Below the pieces are notes generated by a model. That model did not search any database. It saw nothing but the letters and a program-made list of their open reading frames with translations, and was not told where the DNA came from. A stretch of 64,000 nucleotides of DNA, taken from the NCBI RefSeq assembly GCF_902833645.1, contig NZ_CADFGE010000016.1, forward strand, positions 124,001-188,000, read 5' to 3'. Source of the stretch: Paraburkholderia fungorum (GTDB lineage Bacteria; Pseudomonadota; Gammaproteobacteria; Burkholderiales; Burkholderiaceae). The position numbers and the translations under genes are program-made. Shown here piece by piece: positions 42,525 through 51,955 of this stretch; positions within the stretch are counted from its first letter, which is position 1; each line of letters begins with the position of its first letter.

Positions 42525-44180
42525 ATGAATTCGATTGAACGAGGTCCCGTCACGGTATTCGTCGCCAGAAAGATTCTGACCATGAATCCGGCCCAGCCGC
42601 ATGCCACGCACGTTGCGGTGCGGGACGGCAAAATTCTTTCTGTCGGCAATCTGGATGAGGTTAGTCGTTGGGGCGAGGTCGAGATCGTCGATACGTTTCA
42701 GGACAAGGTGCTGATGCCGGGTCTTGTCGAAGGGCATTGTCATCTGATGGAAGGCGCCATGTGGGACGCCGTGTATCTCGGCTACTACGACCGGCGCGGT
42801 CCCGACGGCACGTTGTGGCCCGGTCTGAAAACGCTGGACGCGGTGATCGCGCGGCTCGCGGACGCGCAACGCAGTATGACCGACGCGGCGGCGCCCTTGC
42901 TCGCATGGGGCTTCGATCCGATTTTCTTCGGCACGACCCGCCTGTCGGTCAAGGAACTCGATACCGTTTCGACTACGCGACCCATTGTCGTGCTGCACGC
43001 GAGTGTGCACCTGATGAACGTCAACTCCGCCATGTTGGCGCTCGCGGGGATCGACGAAAACACCGATATCGACGGCATCGACAAGGACGAAGACGGACAG
43101 CCGACCGGCGAGCTGCAGGAATTCGCCGCCATGTTCCCGGTGTACGAGGTGATCGGCAGTCAGCTTTCCATTGCGGCCAGCGAAAAGAAAGCGGCGATCT
43201 GGAATTTCGGTAAGGTCGCTCAACTCGCCGGTGTGACCACCGCGACGGATCTGGTCAACGATCTGTCGGCGCTGGGCAATCGCAATCTGCGCGAAGTCAC
43301 GGCCGATCCGCAGTATCCGATCCGGATCGTGCCCGCGTTCGCGCCGCAGCGCAGCCCCGAAGGCGGCGCTGAAAAAGTACTGTCGGCGATGCGTGACAGC
43401 ACGGAAAAACTGAGCTTCGGCCCGGTCAAATTCATCGTCGACGGATCGATTCAAGGCTTCACCGCGCGGCTGAAGTGGCCTGGCTATGTCGGCGGGCAGC
43501 CCAATGGCTTGTGGCTGATTCCGCCGAGTCAACTGGAGGAAGTGTTCACGCCGTTTCACCGCGCGGGGCTGCAACTGCATATTCATACCAACGGCGACGA
43601 AGCTACCGAGGTCGTGCTGAACGCCGTCGAGAAGATGCTAGACGCGTGCCCGCGCAGCGACCATCGCCACACGCTGCAACACTGCCAGATGGCCGACGGG
43701 AGCCAGTTGGCGCGCGCGGCGAAACTCGGCATGTGCATCAATTTTTTCTCCAACCATATCTACTACTGGGGCGACGCCCACTACGCGCAGACCATGGGCC
43801 CCGACCGGGCGAACCGCATGAACGCGGCGGGCTCGGCGCGGCGGCTGGGCATCCCCTTTGCGTTTCACTCGGACGCGCCGATCACGCAGTTGAGCCCGTT
43901 ATTTACCGCGTGGTGCGCGGTGCAGCGCAAGACCGCGAGCGGCCGTGTGCTGGGCGCGAGCGAGTGCCTCCCCGTGGCGGACGCGTTGCGCGCGATCACG
44001 CTCGGCGCGGCCTATACGCTCAAGATGGATCATCAGATCGGCAGTATCGAAGTGGGCAAATTCGCGGACTTCGCCGTGCTGGCGGAAGACCCGAGCGAAG
44101 TCGCCGCCGAACGGCTGAAAGACGTCGAAGTGTGGGGCACGGTGCTGGGCGGTCGCGTATTCCAGTCGCCGGAAAAATGA
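42525..44180 (+). CDS. naaS: Amidohydrolase_3-family amidase, candidate N-acetyltaurine amidohydrolase
   Basis: A 551-residue metal-dependent amidohydrolase of the YtcJ/NfdA group. It has an N-terminal beta-sandwich, metal histidines in LMPGLVEGHCHLMEG, further ligands in LQLHIHTNGDEATEVVLNAV and TLQHCQMADGSQ, and Asp in IPFAFHSDAPITQLSPLF. It ends with the family's second sandwich part (IGSIEVGKFADFAVLAEDP). It would hydrolyse an N-acyl bond. Between a symporter and a CobW chaperone, and followed by tauXY, it fits NaaS, which releases taurine and acetate from N-acetyltaurine. The family alone does not fix the substrate, so the symbol is tentative. Confidence 0.55.
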   Translation: MNSIERGPVTVFVARKILTMNPAQPHATHVAVRDGKILSVGNLDEVSRWGEVEIVDTFQDKVLMPGLVEGHCHLMEGAMWDAVYLGYYDRRGPDGTLWPGLKTLDAVIARLADAQRSMTDAAAPLLAWGFDPIFFGTTRLSVKELDTVSTTRPIVVLHASVHLMNVNSAMLALAGIDENTDIDGIDKDEDGQPTGELQEFAAMFPVYEVIGSQLSIAASEKKAAIWNFGKVAQLAGVTTATDLVNDLSALGNRNLREVTADPQYPIRIVPAFAPQRSPEGGAEKVLSAMRDSTEKLSFGPVKFIVDGSIQGFTARLKWPGYVGGQPNGLWLIPPSQLEEVFTPFHRAGLQLHIHTNGDEATEVVLNAVEKMLDACPRSDHRHTLQHCQMADGSQLARAAKLGMCINFFSNHIYYWGDAHYAQTMGPDRANRMNAAGSARRLGIPFAFHSDAPITQLSPLFTAWCAVQRKTASGRVLGASECLPVADALRAITLGAAYTLKMDHQIGSIEVGKFADFAVLAEDPSEVAAERLKDVEVWGTVLGGRVFQSPEK

Positions 44181-45154
44181 ACGTCGTAGTGAACGACGCC
44201 GCGGCGCCGGGTGTCCGGCCGCCCATTCCGCTGGTGGTGCTAGGCGGCTATCTGGGGGCGGGCAAGACGACCTTGCTGAACCATGTGCTGTCGATGGCGG
44301 GGCAGCGCAAGGTGGCCGTGCTCGTCAACGATTTCGGCGATATCAATATCGACGCCGCGCTGATCCGCGAACGCACGGACGACGTCATCAATCTGGAGAA
44401 CGGCTGCATCTGCTGCTCGATCGGCGGCCGTCTCGTCGACGTGCTCGTGAAAATCAGCGCGCGGCCCGAACGTCCCGAGTTGTTGATCATCGAAGCGAGC
44501 GGCGTTTCCGATCCGGTGAAGATCGCGCAGATCGGCTTGCTCGACCGGGCCTTCAGGCTGTTCGGGATCATCGTTGCCGTGGATGCCGAGCGCATCGGCG
44601 CAACCTTGCTCGATCCCTACGTCGGCGATATTGTGCGTCGCCAGATCGCGGGTGCAACGGCCCTTGTACTCACCAAGACCGACCTCGTGACCGAGCAGGA
44701 GAAGGTCGCGGCAACGCAGGCCGTGCTAGCGCTTGCGACCACCTCCATCCTGTTCGAGTCGGTCGATGGACAGATACCGCCGGCGTTGATCTTCGACGCT
44801 AGCGTGGCGCCTCGTCATCAAGCGGGTGGGCGAGGCGCGATGACGGCTGGCGCTTCGAGCCTGCATCGGGATATCAGCAGTTTTTCGTTCCGTTCGGACT
44901 TTCCTCTGGACCGGAAGAAACTCCGGGCCGCGCTGCGCGGCCTCTCCGCCACGCTGTTGAGAGCGAAGGGCATTGTCTGGCTGGATCAGGACAGCTCGCC
45001 GCAAGAGCTGCATGTAGCAGGCGGCCGCATTCTCATCACCCCATTCGCGGGTCACGCGGCGGCCGAATCGACACTCGTCCTGATCGGCCGTTTCACCGGC
45101 GAAGACGAGCGCGCAATCAGGCGTTGCCTCGAAAGCACGCAAGTGCTGAACTGA
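44177..45154 (+). CDS. CobW/COG0523 GTP-binding metallochaperone
   Basis: A 325-residue G3E GTPase. Walker A is GGYLGAGKTTLLN (about 25-37), the CxCC metal site is in NLENGCICCSIG, Walker B is LLIIEASGVSDP, and the base-recognition motif is VLTKTDL. The CobW C-terminal domain is shorter than usual. The start overlaps the amidohydrolase stop by 4 bp, so the two are translationally coupled. The simplest reading is that it loads Zn or another metal into that amidohydrolase. It is not linked to cobalamin genes. Confidence 0.82.
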   Translation: MNVVVNDAAAPGVRPPIPLVVLGGYLGAGKTTLLNHVLSMAGQRKVAVLVNDFGDINIDAALIRERTDDVINLENGCICCSIGGRLVDVLVKISARPERPELLIIEASGVSDPVKIAQIGLLDRAFRLFGIIVAVDAERIGATLLDPYVGDIVRRQIAGATALVLTKTDLVTEQEKVAATQAVLALATTSILFESVDGQIPPALIFDASVAPRHQAGGRGAMTAGASSLHRDISSFSFRSDFPLDRKKLRAALRGLSATLLRAKGIVWLDQDSSPQELHVAGGRILITPFAGHAAAESTLVLIGRFTGEDERAIRRCLESTQVLN

Positions 45155-45413
45155 CTTCCGTTGCGCGGTAGCGTGGCTCGCACACGCAGCACACACAGAA
45201 TACCCACGGCCTGAATCCAGAAAACGCGCTTCGCGGTCCGTCAACCCGCGCCTTCTTTGCCACGCGCCGCATCACACCGCACCACACTGCACCAGGCGAA
45301 ACCAGCGCACTGGCCCTACCGTCGAGCCGACACCAAACTTACACTTTTCCATAACAGATCGCCGCTTAGGCAAGCTCACGAGTCTCACCCAAATCACCAA
45401 GCAGGAGACATGG

Positions 45414-45818
45414 ATGGCCACAACAGAAACGTCCGCAGCGAAGGTCACCGCGGACACACTCGCTGCATTTTCCGATGCATTCAACCGTCACGACGCCAAT
45501 GCGCTGATGGGCTTCATGACCGAAGACTGTGTGTTCGACACGGCCGGCGGAAACGAAGTTTACGGCACGCGTTTCGTTGGTCGCGAGGCGGTGCGCGCGG
45601 CGTTCGAAACGGTCTTCAAGACTTTCCCGGATGCGCATTGGGGAGAAGGACGTCATTACGTCATCGGCGAGCGTGGCGTGTCCGAGTGGGTGTTCACGGG
45701 CACGCATGCGGAGGGCTGGCGCATCGAAGCGGAAGGCTGCGATCTGTTCGAGTTCCGCGACGGCCTGATTGCGGTCAAGCGCGCGTTCCGCAAGGAACGT
45801 CCGAAGCAGAACGTTTGA
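45414..45818 (+). CDS. tauX: SnoaL/NTF2-like protein, probable taurine dehydrogenase small subunit
   Basis: A 134-residue NTF2-fold protein (LAAFSDAFNRHDANALMGFM, FVGREAVRAAFETVFKTFPD, CDLFEFRDGLIAVKRAFRKE). The ATG at 45414 is chosen over that at 45410 because AGGAG is 6 bp upstream and the frame matches. It lies 19 bp before a DAO-type flavoprotein. Small protein plus ~51-kDa flavoprotein is the composition described for taurine dehydrogenase TauXY, and no taurine:pyruvate aminotransferase is present while Xsc, Pta and TauABC are. That assembly is the basis for the name. Confidence 0.62.
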   Translation: MATTETSAAKVTADTLAAFSDAFNRHDANALMGFMTEDCVFDTAGGNEVYGTRFVGREAVRAAFETVFKTFPDAHWGEGRHYVIGERGVSEWVFTGTHAEGWRIEAEGCDLFEFRDGLIAVKRAFRKERPKQNV

Positions 45819-45837
45819 CGCCGACGAGGAGCTTCAC

Positions 45838-47253
45838 ATGGCGCAAAGTGTCATCACACGGGTCGGCGACGGTCTGTCCACAGGACGCGACGGCGCGACA
45901 CAGTATGACCCGCGATACGACCCGCTGGTCTCGCCGGGGCCGGGGCACGGCAAGCAGTACGCACCGACTTATTGGGCCGCGACTGCCGGCACGCCGCCGC
46001 CCGACGACGGTCCGATCACGAAAGATATCGACGTGGACGTGGCGATCATCGGCGCGGGCTATACCGGGCTCGCGACGGCGCTTTGTCTGGCGCGCGAGCA
46101 TGGCATCAAGGCGGTGGTGCTCGAGGCCAACAAAACCAGTTGGGGCTGCAGCAGCCGCAATGGCGGACAAGGGCAGAACGCATCGGGACGTCTGTCGCGT
46201 TCGCAATGGATCGAGCGTTGGGGTAAAGACGTCGCGCTGAAAATGCACGACGAGATCCAGGAAGGCTTCGACAATTTCAAGTCGCTGGTGGCCGAGATCG
46301 ATTGCGATCCGCAACCCGGCGGCCACTTTCTGATTGCGCACCGGCCGCGCATGATGGCGAAACTCGCCGCCGAAGCCAAAGTCTGGAAAGACGTGTTCGG
46401 CTATCCGTCCGAGCTCATCGACCAGGCGACGTTGCGCCGCGAGTACGTCAACGATTCCGAGGCGGCCGGCGCGCTGCACGAACCCGAAGGCATCGGCATT
46501 CACGCACTGAAACTGGCGTATGGCTATCAGCGGCTGGCGCGCGAAGCTGGCGCGCGGGTTCATCCGTCGAGCCCGGTGATCGGCTGGGAAACGATTAACG
46601 GCATTCATCATCTGCGCACGCCGGGCGGCATTGTGCGGGCCCGTTCGGTGGGTATCGCGACCGGCGCCTATACGGCGCCGAACCTGCATCCCTCGCTGAC
46701 GAGCCGGGTGATGCCGATCCTGTCGAATTCGATGGTGACGCGTCCGCTCACGCAGCAGGAAATCGCAGCCTGCAATTTTCGAACGACGCAGGTGCTGACC
46801 GATACGCGCACTTTGCGTTTCTACTATCGCTTCCTGCCGGACAACCGGTTGCAGATCGGCAGCCGTAGCGCGATCACCGGTGCGGATGCGCCGAATCCGC
46901 GCCACTACGAGTTGCTCATCGAAGGAATGGGCCGCAAGTTCCCGGCCTTGCGCGGTATCCAGATCGATTATTCGTGGTGGGGCTGGGTGGATGTGAGCCA
47001 CGACATGATGCCGCGTGTGTGTCAGCCGGATCCAAAGCAGTCGGTGTTTTACGCACTGGGCTACGGCGGCAACGGTGTGTCATATTCGCAGCAGGCGGGG
47101 CGCCGCCTCGCCGAACGGATAGCCGGCAAAGGGGCGAAGCAGACACTGCCTATCTTCACCTCGCCATTGCCTGGCCATCCGTTCGCACCGTTTCGCCGCA
47201 TCGGCCAACGCATGCTCTACCAGTTGTACTTCCGGCGCGACGAGAAACCTTGA
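45838..47253 (+). CDS. tauY: DAO-family flavoprotein, probable taurine dehydrogenase large subunit
   Basis: A 471-residue FAD oxidoreductase from the ATG at 45838. The dinucleotide site DVAIIGAGYTGLATALCLAR is about residues 65-84. SSRNGGQGQNASGRLSRSQW is typical of D-amino-acid-oxidase-type enzymes acting on primary amines, and YALGYGGNGVSYSQQAGRRL is the C-terminal FAD segment. It would oxidise taurine to sulfoacetaldehyde, the Xsc substrate, with electrons to the respiratory chain. A gamma-glutamylputrescine-oxidase-like amine oxidase is the main alternative. The TauX-type partner directly upstream and the sulfonate context favour TauY. Confidence 0.65.
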   Translation: MAQSVITRVGDGLSTGRDGATQYDPRYDPLVSPGPGHGKQYAPTYWAATAGTPPPDDGPITKDIDVDVAIIGAGYTGLATALCLAREHGIKAVVLEANKTSWGCSSRNGGQGQNASGRLSRSQWIERWGKDVALKMHDEIQEGFDNFKSLVAEIDCDPQPGGHFLIAHRPRMMAKLAAEAKVWKDVFGYPSELIDQATLRREYVNDSEAAGALHEPEGIGIHALKLAYGYQRLAREAGARVHPSSPVIGWETINGIHHLRTPGGIVRARSVGIATGAYTAPNLHPSLTSRVMPILSNSMVTRPLTQQEIAACNFRTTQVLTDTRTLRFYYRFLPDNRLQIGSRSAITGADAPNPRHYELLIEGMGRKFPALRGIQIDYSWWGWVDVSHDMMPRVCQPDPKQSVFYALGYGGNGVSYSQQAGRRLAERIAGKGAKQTLPIFTSPLPGHPFAPFRRIGQRMLYQLYFRRDEKP

Positions 47254-47487
47254 ACGCGCTCTGCGTGCCGCGCCGCTTGCGGCACGTCATTCGGCCGCCG
47301 TCGCGCCGCACGCGCACGGCGGCGCTGCGCGGCCGGACAGGTCCGCGCGTTAAGCCATAAGAAAAAACACGATGCAGCGAGGCGCGCAGGCGTTCTCGCT
47401 CGATCCGAATTGACGGTGCCTTGGTTCCAGGATTGCGCACGCAGTCCCGCGCAACCGGCGCCGACATCAACAGGATGTGGAGGTGAC

Positions 47488-48915
47488 ATGCAAGTATCGA
47501 ATCGAAGTGAACTGAAGACCGGCCTCAAAGAGCGGCATATGACCATGATCGCGCTGGGCGGCGTGATTGGCGCGGGTCTGTTTGTCGGTAGCGGTGTCGT
47601 GGTCCAGCAGGCCGGCCCGGCGGCGGTGCTGTCGTTTCTGATTACCGGCGGCCTGATCGTGCTCGTCATGCGCATGCTCGGAGAAATGGCCTGTGCGATG
47701 CCGGCGGTGGGCTCGTTCTACGAATATGCGCGCATGGCCTTTGCCGGCAAGCGCGGGCCCGGCAAACTGGCCGGCTTTCTGACCGGCTGGATGTACTGGT
47801 ATTTCTGGGTCATCGTCGTGGCCGTCGAGGCGGTGGCCGGCGCGAAACTGGTGCAATTCTGGCTGCCGGATACGCCGGCGTGGGCGATCAGTCTCGTGTT
47901 GCTGGTCGTGTTGACGGCGACCAATCTGATCTCGGTGGGCAGCTACGGGGAGTTCGAATTCTGGTTCGCGTCCATCAAGGTGGCCGCGATTGTCGTGTTC
48001 CTGTTTCTTGGCGCGCTCTATGTGCTGGGTCTGTGGCCCGCATCGATGCACACCACGGCCGTGATGCCGACACTGCTTTCGCACGGCGGCCTGATGCCGA
48101 AGGGCATTGGACCGGTGTTGAGCGGCGCTGTTGCGGCAACGGGCTTTTACTTCGGCGCCGAGATCGTCACGATCGCCGCCGCTGAAGCGCATGAGCCGGT
48201 CAAGGCGGTCGCCAAGGCCACCAATTCGGTGATTACCCGTGTGCTGATTTTCTATGTCGGCTCGATCCTGCTGGTGGTGGCGCTGGTGCCCTGGAATTCA
48301 CCGGCTATGGCCACGCCGTATGTGAGCGCGCTCAATGCCATGGGTATTCCCGCTGCCGCTAACGTGATGAATGCCATCGTGCTGACCGCGGTGTTGTCCG
48401 CACTCAATTCCGGCCTGTACGCGGCCTCGCGGATGATGTTCGCGCTGACCCGCCACGGCGACGCGCCGGCTGCGCTGGCCCGGGTCAATCGCCGCGGCGT
48501 TCCGGTTCGCGCGATCCTGGTCGGCACCTTGTTCGGCTATGTGTCGGTCGTCATGTCGTATGTATCGCCGGACACGGTGTTCGCATTCCTTGTCAATTCA
48601 TACGGCACGGTGGCCATTTTTGTCTACGTGCTGATTGCCGTGTCGCAACTTAAGCTGCGCGCCCGGCTCGAGCGCGAGGCGCCGCAGATGCTGCGCGTGC
48701 GGATGTGGTGCTATCCGTACCTGACCTGTTTCGCGATCGTCGGCATGCTCGGCATTCTGGCGGCGATGGCATTCATACCGGATCAGCGCACGCCGCTGTG
48801 GCTCGGTGTGGTGAGTCTCGGCGTGCTGCTCGTCGCGTATGTGTGGCGGGCCCGGAAAAGCGGCGCAGTTTCCACTGAGCCGGAATTCGTCGACTATCGG
48901 CCCCGTACGCATTGA
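47488..48915 (+). CDS. APC-superfamily permease, GABA/amino acid permease type
   Basis: A 475-residue membrane protein (ATG 47488, GTGGAGGTG upstream) of the AAT/GabP group: ELKTGLKERHMTMIALGGVI GAGLFVGSG at the start, PAVGSFYEYARMAF, and FYFGAEIVTIAAAEAHEPVK after TM6. About 12 helices. It follows tauY by 234 bp; that gap holds an 8-bp GC stem (47294..47301 with 47316..47323) and no gene. A taurine, GABA or beta-alanine carrier would suit the context. Substrate not fixed by sequence. Confidence 0.78.
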   Translation: MQVSNRSELKTGLKERHMTMIALGGVIGAGLFVGSGVVVQQAGPAAVLSFLITGGLIVLVMRMLGEMACAMPAVGSFYEYARMAFAGKRGPGKLAGFLTGWMYWYFWVIVVAVEAVAGAKLVQFWLPDTPAWAISLVLLVVLTATNLISVGSYGEFEFWFASIKVAAIVVFLFLGALYVLGLWPASMHTTAVMPTLLSHGGLMPKGIGPVLSGAVAATGFYFGAEIVTIAAAEAHEPVKAVAKATNSVITRVLIFYVGSILLVVALVPWNSPAMATPYVSALNAMGIPAAANVMNAIVLTAVLSALNSGLYAASRMMFALTRHGDAPAALARVNRRGVPVRAILVGTLFGYVSVVMSYVSPDTVFAFLVNSYGTVAIFVYVLIAVSQLKLRARLEREAPQMLRVRMWCYPYLTCFAIVGMLGILAAMAFIPDQRTPLWLGVVSLGVLLVAYVWRARKSGAVSTEPEFVDYRPRTH

Positions 48916-49028
48916 CGCATTGTCTATTGCACGTGGTCGGCGACATGCAGCGGCGGTTCGCTTGAGATCGCCGCTGCAAGGCAAACTGCAGCGATGCGCG
49001 GGCGGGTCTGCCGGGCGGCATCTCCCCG

Positions 49029-49865
49029 TTACTTCGACGCGCCCACTGCCGCTGCCGTTGCAGGCTGAAGCAGCGGTCCGATGCGCAACGCGACCTCCTT
49101 GAGCCGCGGCACCGCTTTCAGCAGATCTTCCAGACTGGCCCGCGCCGTGGGGGCATGAACGGCCAGTGCCGCGAGCACACGGCCATCGTCGACGTGGCGC
49201 ACCGGCACCGCGACCGCCACCATTCCGCGTACGAATTCCTCGTTGTCGACGCCGATGCCGCGCACGGCGAGGCGGTCGAGTTCGGCCTCCAGCAGATCGA
49301 TATCGGTCAGGGTGCGATACGTCATCGACTTGAGCGGCAAGCGCCGGATGACGAGCCCACGCTCGGGCGCTGCCATTTGCGAAAGAAACAGCTTGCCGCT
49401 GGCGGTGCAGTGCAGCGGCACGCGCGTGCCGGGTTGCAGATGCAGGCGCAACGGTTCGCTCGTCTCGACGCGTTCGACGTACAGCACGGTGTCGCCGTCG
49501 AGCACGGTGAGATTGCAGCTTTCGCCAAGCGACTCCACGAGTGTGCGCAGCAATGAGCGGCACGCCCGCGTGAACGTGCCGTTGGCGAGCGTGGTCAGCG
49601 CGAGCTGCGCGGCGCGTGGGCCGAGCGCGATGGCGCGATCGGCGCCGCGCGAGTCCGGCATATGGGTGACGTAGCCGCGCGCTTCGAGCGACTCGATCAG
49701 GCGCATCAGCGTTGCCTTCGGAATCTGCAGACGTGAGGACAACTGGGAAAGCGACGACGGTTGTCCCGCCGATGCAAGTTGTTCCAGCACGCTGAGCGCG
49801 CGCAGCACGCGGGTGTCGTCGGCGGGTTCGTGGGCAGGTGAGGGGAGATGCGTGGTGTCTCTCAT
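49029..49865 (-). CDS. iseR: IclR-family regulator, candidate isethionate regulator
   Basis: A 278-residue protein from the ATG at 49865 (MRDTTHLPSPAHEP). The N-terminal winged helix is RALSVLEQLASAGQPSSLSQ LSSRLQIPKATLMRLIESL; the C-terminal effector domain includes VERVETSEPLRLHLQPGTRV, LHCTASGKLFLSQM and VAVPVRHVDDGRVLAALAVH. It is divergent from a GMC dehydrogenase gene that is followed by an MHS carrier, the arrangement recalled for iseR-iseJ-iseU in Cupriavidus. The 222-bp divergent region is rich in inverted repeats. Its family fits the CGGAAC/GTTCCG-type dyads near xsc. Confidence 0.65.
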   Translation of the reverse strand: MRDTTHLPSPAHEPADDTRVLRALSVLEQLASAGQPSSLSQLSSRLQIPKATLMRLIESLEARGYVTHMPDSRGADRAIALGPRAAQLALTTLANGTFTRACRSLLRTLVESLGESCNLTVLDGDTVLYVERVETSEPLRLHLQPGTRVPLHCTASGKLFLSQMAAPERGLVIRRLPLKSMTYRTLTDIDLLEAELDRLAVRGIGVDNEEFVRGMVAVAVPVRHVDDGRVLAALAVHAPTARASLEDLLKAVPRLKEVALRIGPLLQPATAAAVGASK

Positions 49866-50087
49866 TGTCCTTCCCGAGGCGGATGAGGGGGAATGCAGCC
49901 CGAACGGATCAGTGACAACCCGGATGAACGCGTTCGGACAGATTGAATAGTGAAACGAAAAAGTCGGTTTTCGTACCGGTTTATTCAATCGTAACCGGAT
50001 TTGCTTGAAGTCGAAACTCTCATCCAATAAATTGGGACGAAATGATCCGGTTTTAAAAGAAAAGATATCGGCACGGAGACGTCATCA
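49866..50087. promoter_or_regulatory. Divergent iclR/GMC-dehydrogenase operator region
   Basis: Nested inverted repeats are seen. GATTGAATA (49941..49949) pairs with TATTCAATC (49982..49990). Inside them ACGAAAA (49955..49961) pairs with TTTTCGT (49968..49974). CCGGTT near 49976 and AACCGGAT/ATCCGGTT further on form additional dyads. TGGGACGAAATGATCCG (50033..50049) matches the CGGAAC-N5-GTTCCG dyad at 9 of 12 positions. The region likely binds the IclR protein at more than one site. Confidence 0.5.
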
Positions 50088-51749
50088 ATGGTACGGAGTT
50101 TCGACTACGTGGTTGTCGGCGCGGGATCGGCGGGCTGTGTCCTCGCTAACCGCCTTTCCGAGAATGGCCGCTACTCGGTATGCCTGCTCGAAGCCGGTCC
50201 GCCTGACCGTTTTCTGTGGATCCATATCCCGATCGGTTACGGCAAAACCATGTTTCATCCGGTCTACAACTGGGGCTTTTATACCGACCCGGATCCGAAC
50301 ATGAACGGCCGCAAGCTCTACTGGCCGCGCGGGCGCACGTTGGGCGGCTGCAGTTCCATCAACGGCCTGATCTATATTCGCGGTCAGAAAGAGGATTACG
50401 ACCAGTGGGCCGCGCTCGGTAATCGCGGCTGGAGCTGGAAGGACTGCCTGCCTTTCTTCCGGCGGCTCGAACACAACGAACTCGGCGAGTCGCCGACCCG
50501 TGGCGTGGATGGTCCGTTGTGGGCCTCCACGATCAAGCAGCGCCACGAACTGGTGGATGCATTCATTGCCGCGTCGAATCGCCTGGGTGTCCAGACGGTC
50601 GACGACTTCAATCAGGGCGATCAGGAAGGGGTCGGCTATTACCAGTTGACCACGCGGCGTGGCTGGCGGTGTTCGACTGCGGTCGCTTATCTGAAGCCCG
50701 CGCGCAAGCGTCCGAATCTGCAGATCGAGACTGACGCGCTGGCTTCGAAAATTCTCTTCGACGGGACGCGCGCAACGGGTATTCGCTATGAGCAGCACGG
50801 CAAGGTTCACGAAGTGCGCGCGCATCGCGAGGTGGTGCTGACGGCAGGCGCGTTGCAGTCGCCGCAATTGCTGCAGGTGTCGGGCGTCGGGCCGGCGAAA
50901 CTGCTCAACCAACTGGGTATTCCGGTGGTCGCCGATCGGGCCGGTGTTGGAGAGAATCTGCAGGATCATCTGCAGATACGTCTGACCTATGAGGTGGCGC
51001 GGCCAATCACGACCAACGACCTGCTGCACTCCTGGACTGGCCGCGCCAAGATGGGGCTGCAATGGGCGCTGTTTCGCGACGGGCCGTTGGCCGTCGGCAT
51101 CAATCAGGGCGGCATGTTCTGCCGCGCGTTGCCGGATGAGGCGAAAACGCCGGACATCCAGTTTCACTTCTCCACGCTGTCGGCCGATACCGCGGGCGGC
51201 GATGTGCACGCGTTTCCCGGCTGTACCTATTCGGTCTGTCAGTTGCGTCCGGAGTCGCGCGGAAACGTGCGGATTCGCACGGGCACTATGCGCGACGCTC
51301 CTTCGATCCAGCCCAATTATCTGGCGACCGATCTCGATCGCCGCACCACGGTTGCAGGGGTGCGTTTTGCGCGCCGCGTCGCTGCCACGGAGCCGATGGC
51401 ATCGCTGATGAAGCGCGAAGTCCGGCCGGGCCGCGAAGCGCAAAGCGACGACGAACTGCTGCACTTTTGCCGCGAGTACGGCCAGACGATTTTTCATCCG
51501 TCCGGTACCGCGAAGATGGGTGTCGCGAGCGATCCGGGCGCCGTGGTCGACGAACGGTTGCGTGTGTACGGCACGCAGGGCTTGCGGGTGGTCGATTGTT
51601 CGATCATGCCGACGCTGGTTTCGGGCAATACCAATGTGCCGATCGTGATGGTCGCCGAAAAGGCGTCCAGCATGATCCTCGAGGATGCGCGCGCGGGCGA
51701 CAGGCCGGCCGCACAGGTGCGATCGCCAAGCATGGAAGCACAGTATTGA
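50088..51749 (+). CDS. iseJ: GMC flavoprotein oxidoreductase, candidate isethionate dehydrogenase
   Basis: A 553-residue choline-dehydrogenase-like enzyme. FAD site FDYVVVGAGSAGCVLANRLS; GMC signature 1 in YWPRGRTLGGCSSINGLIY; signature 2 GALQSPQLLQVSGVGP; C-terminal catalytic region with His in FHPSGTAKMGVASDPG and STxxNTNVPIVMVAEKAS-type SGNTNVPIVMVAEKAS. It oxidises a primary alcohol to the aldehyde. With an IclR regulator divergent, an MHS carrier downstream and xsc nearby, isethionate to sulfoacetaldehyde is the best hypothesis. Choline or another alcohol remains possible; no betaine aldehyde dehydrogenase is adjacent. Confidence 0.65.
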   Translation: MVRSFDYVVVGAGSAGCVLANRLSENGRYSVCLLEAGPPDRFLWIHIPIGYGKTMFHPVYNWGFYTDPDPNMNGRKLYWPRGRTLGGCSSINGLIYIRGQKEDYDQWAALGNRGWSWKDCLPFFRRLEHNELGESPTRGVDGPLWASTIKQRHELVDAFIAASNRLGVQTVDDFNQGDQEGVGYYQLTTRRGWRCSTAVAYLKPARKRPNLQIETDALASKILFDGTRATGIRYEQHGKVHEVRAHREVVLTAGALQSPQLLQVSGVGPAKLLNQLGIPVVADRAGVGENLQDHLQIRLTYEVARPITTNDLLHSWTGRAKMGLQWALFRDGPLAVGINQGGMFCRALPDEAKTPDIQFHFSTLSADTAGGDVHAFPGCTYSVCQLRPESRGNVRIRTGTMRDAPSIQPNYLATDLDRRTTVAGVRFARRVAATEPMASLMKREVRPGREAQSDDELLHFCREYGQTIFHPSGTAKMGVASDPGAVVDERLRVYGTQGLRVVDCSIMPTLVSGNTNVPIVMVAEKASSMILEDARAGDRPAAQVRSPSMEAQY

Positions 51750-51955
51750 TGCGGGAACCTACGCAGGAGCGGACGCGAAAGCACCGAACCGAAGTAGCTG
51801 CAGGCAGTAAAAAGATCACCACCTGACTCGCTGCATCCGAAGCCGATAACAACAGCGTGCAGGCGGTGAAATTCGCGCCCCAGGAGGAGACAGACGGGGG
51901 CCTAGAAGTGCTGCGTTGCCGGCACGGCGCGCGGCCATCCATTGGAGGAGGCGCT

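Noticed and set aside
45155..45413. A CGGAAC-N5-GTTCCG dyad upstream of tauX
   Set aside because: Looked for and not found; the 259-bp gap shows no clear operator or promoter by eye.
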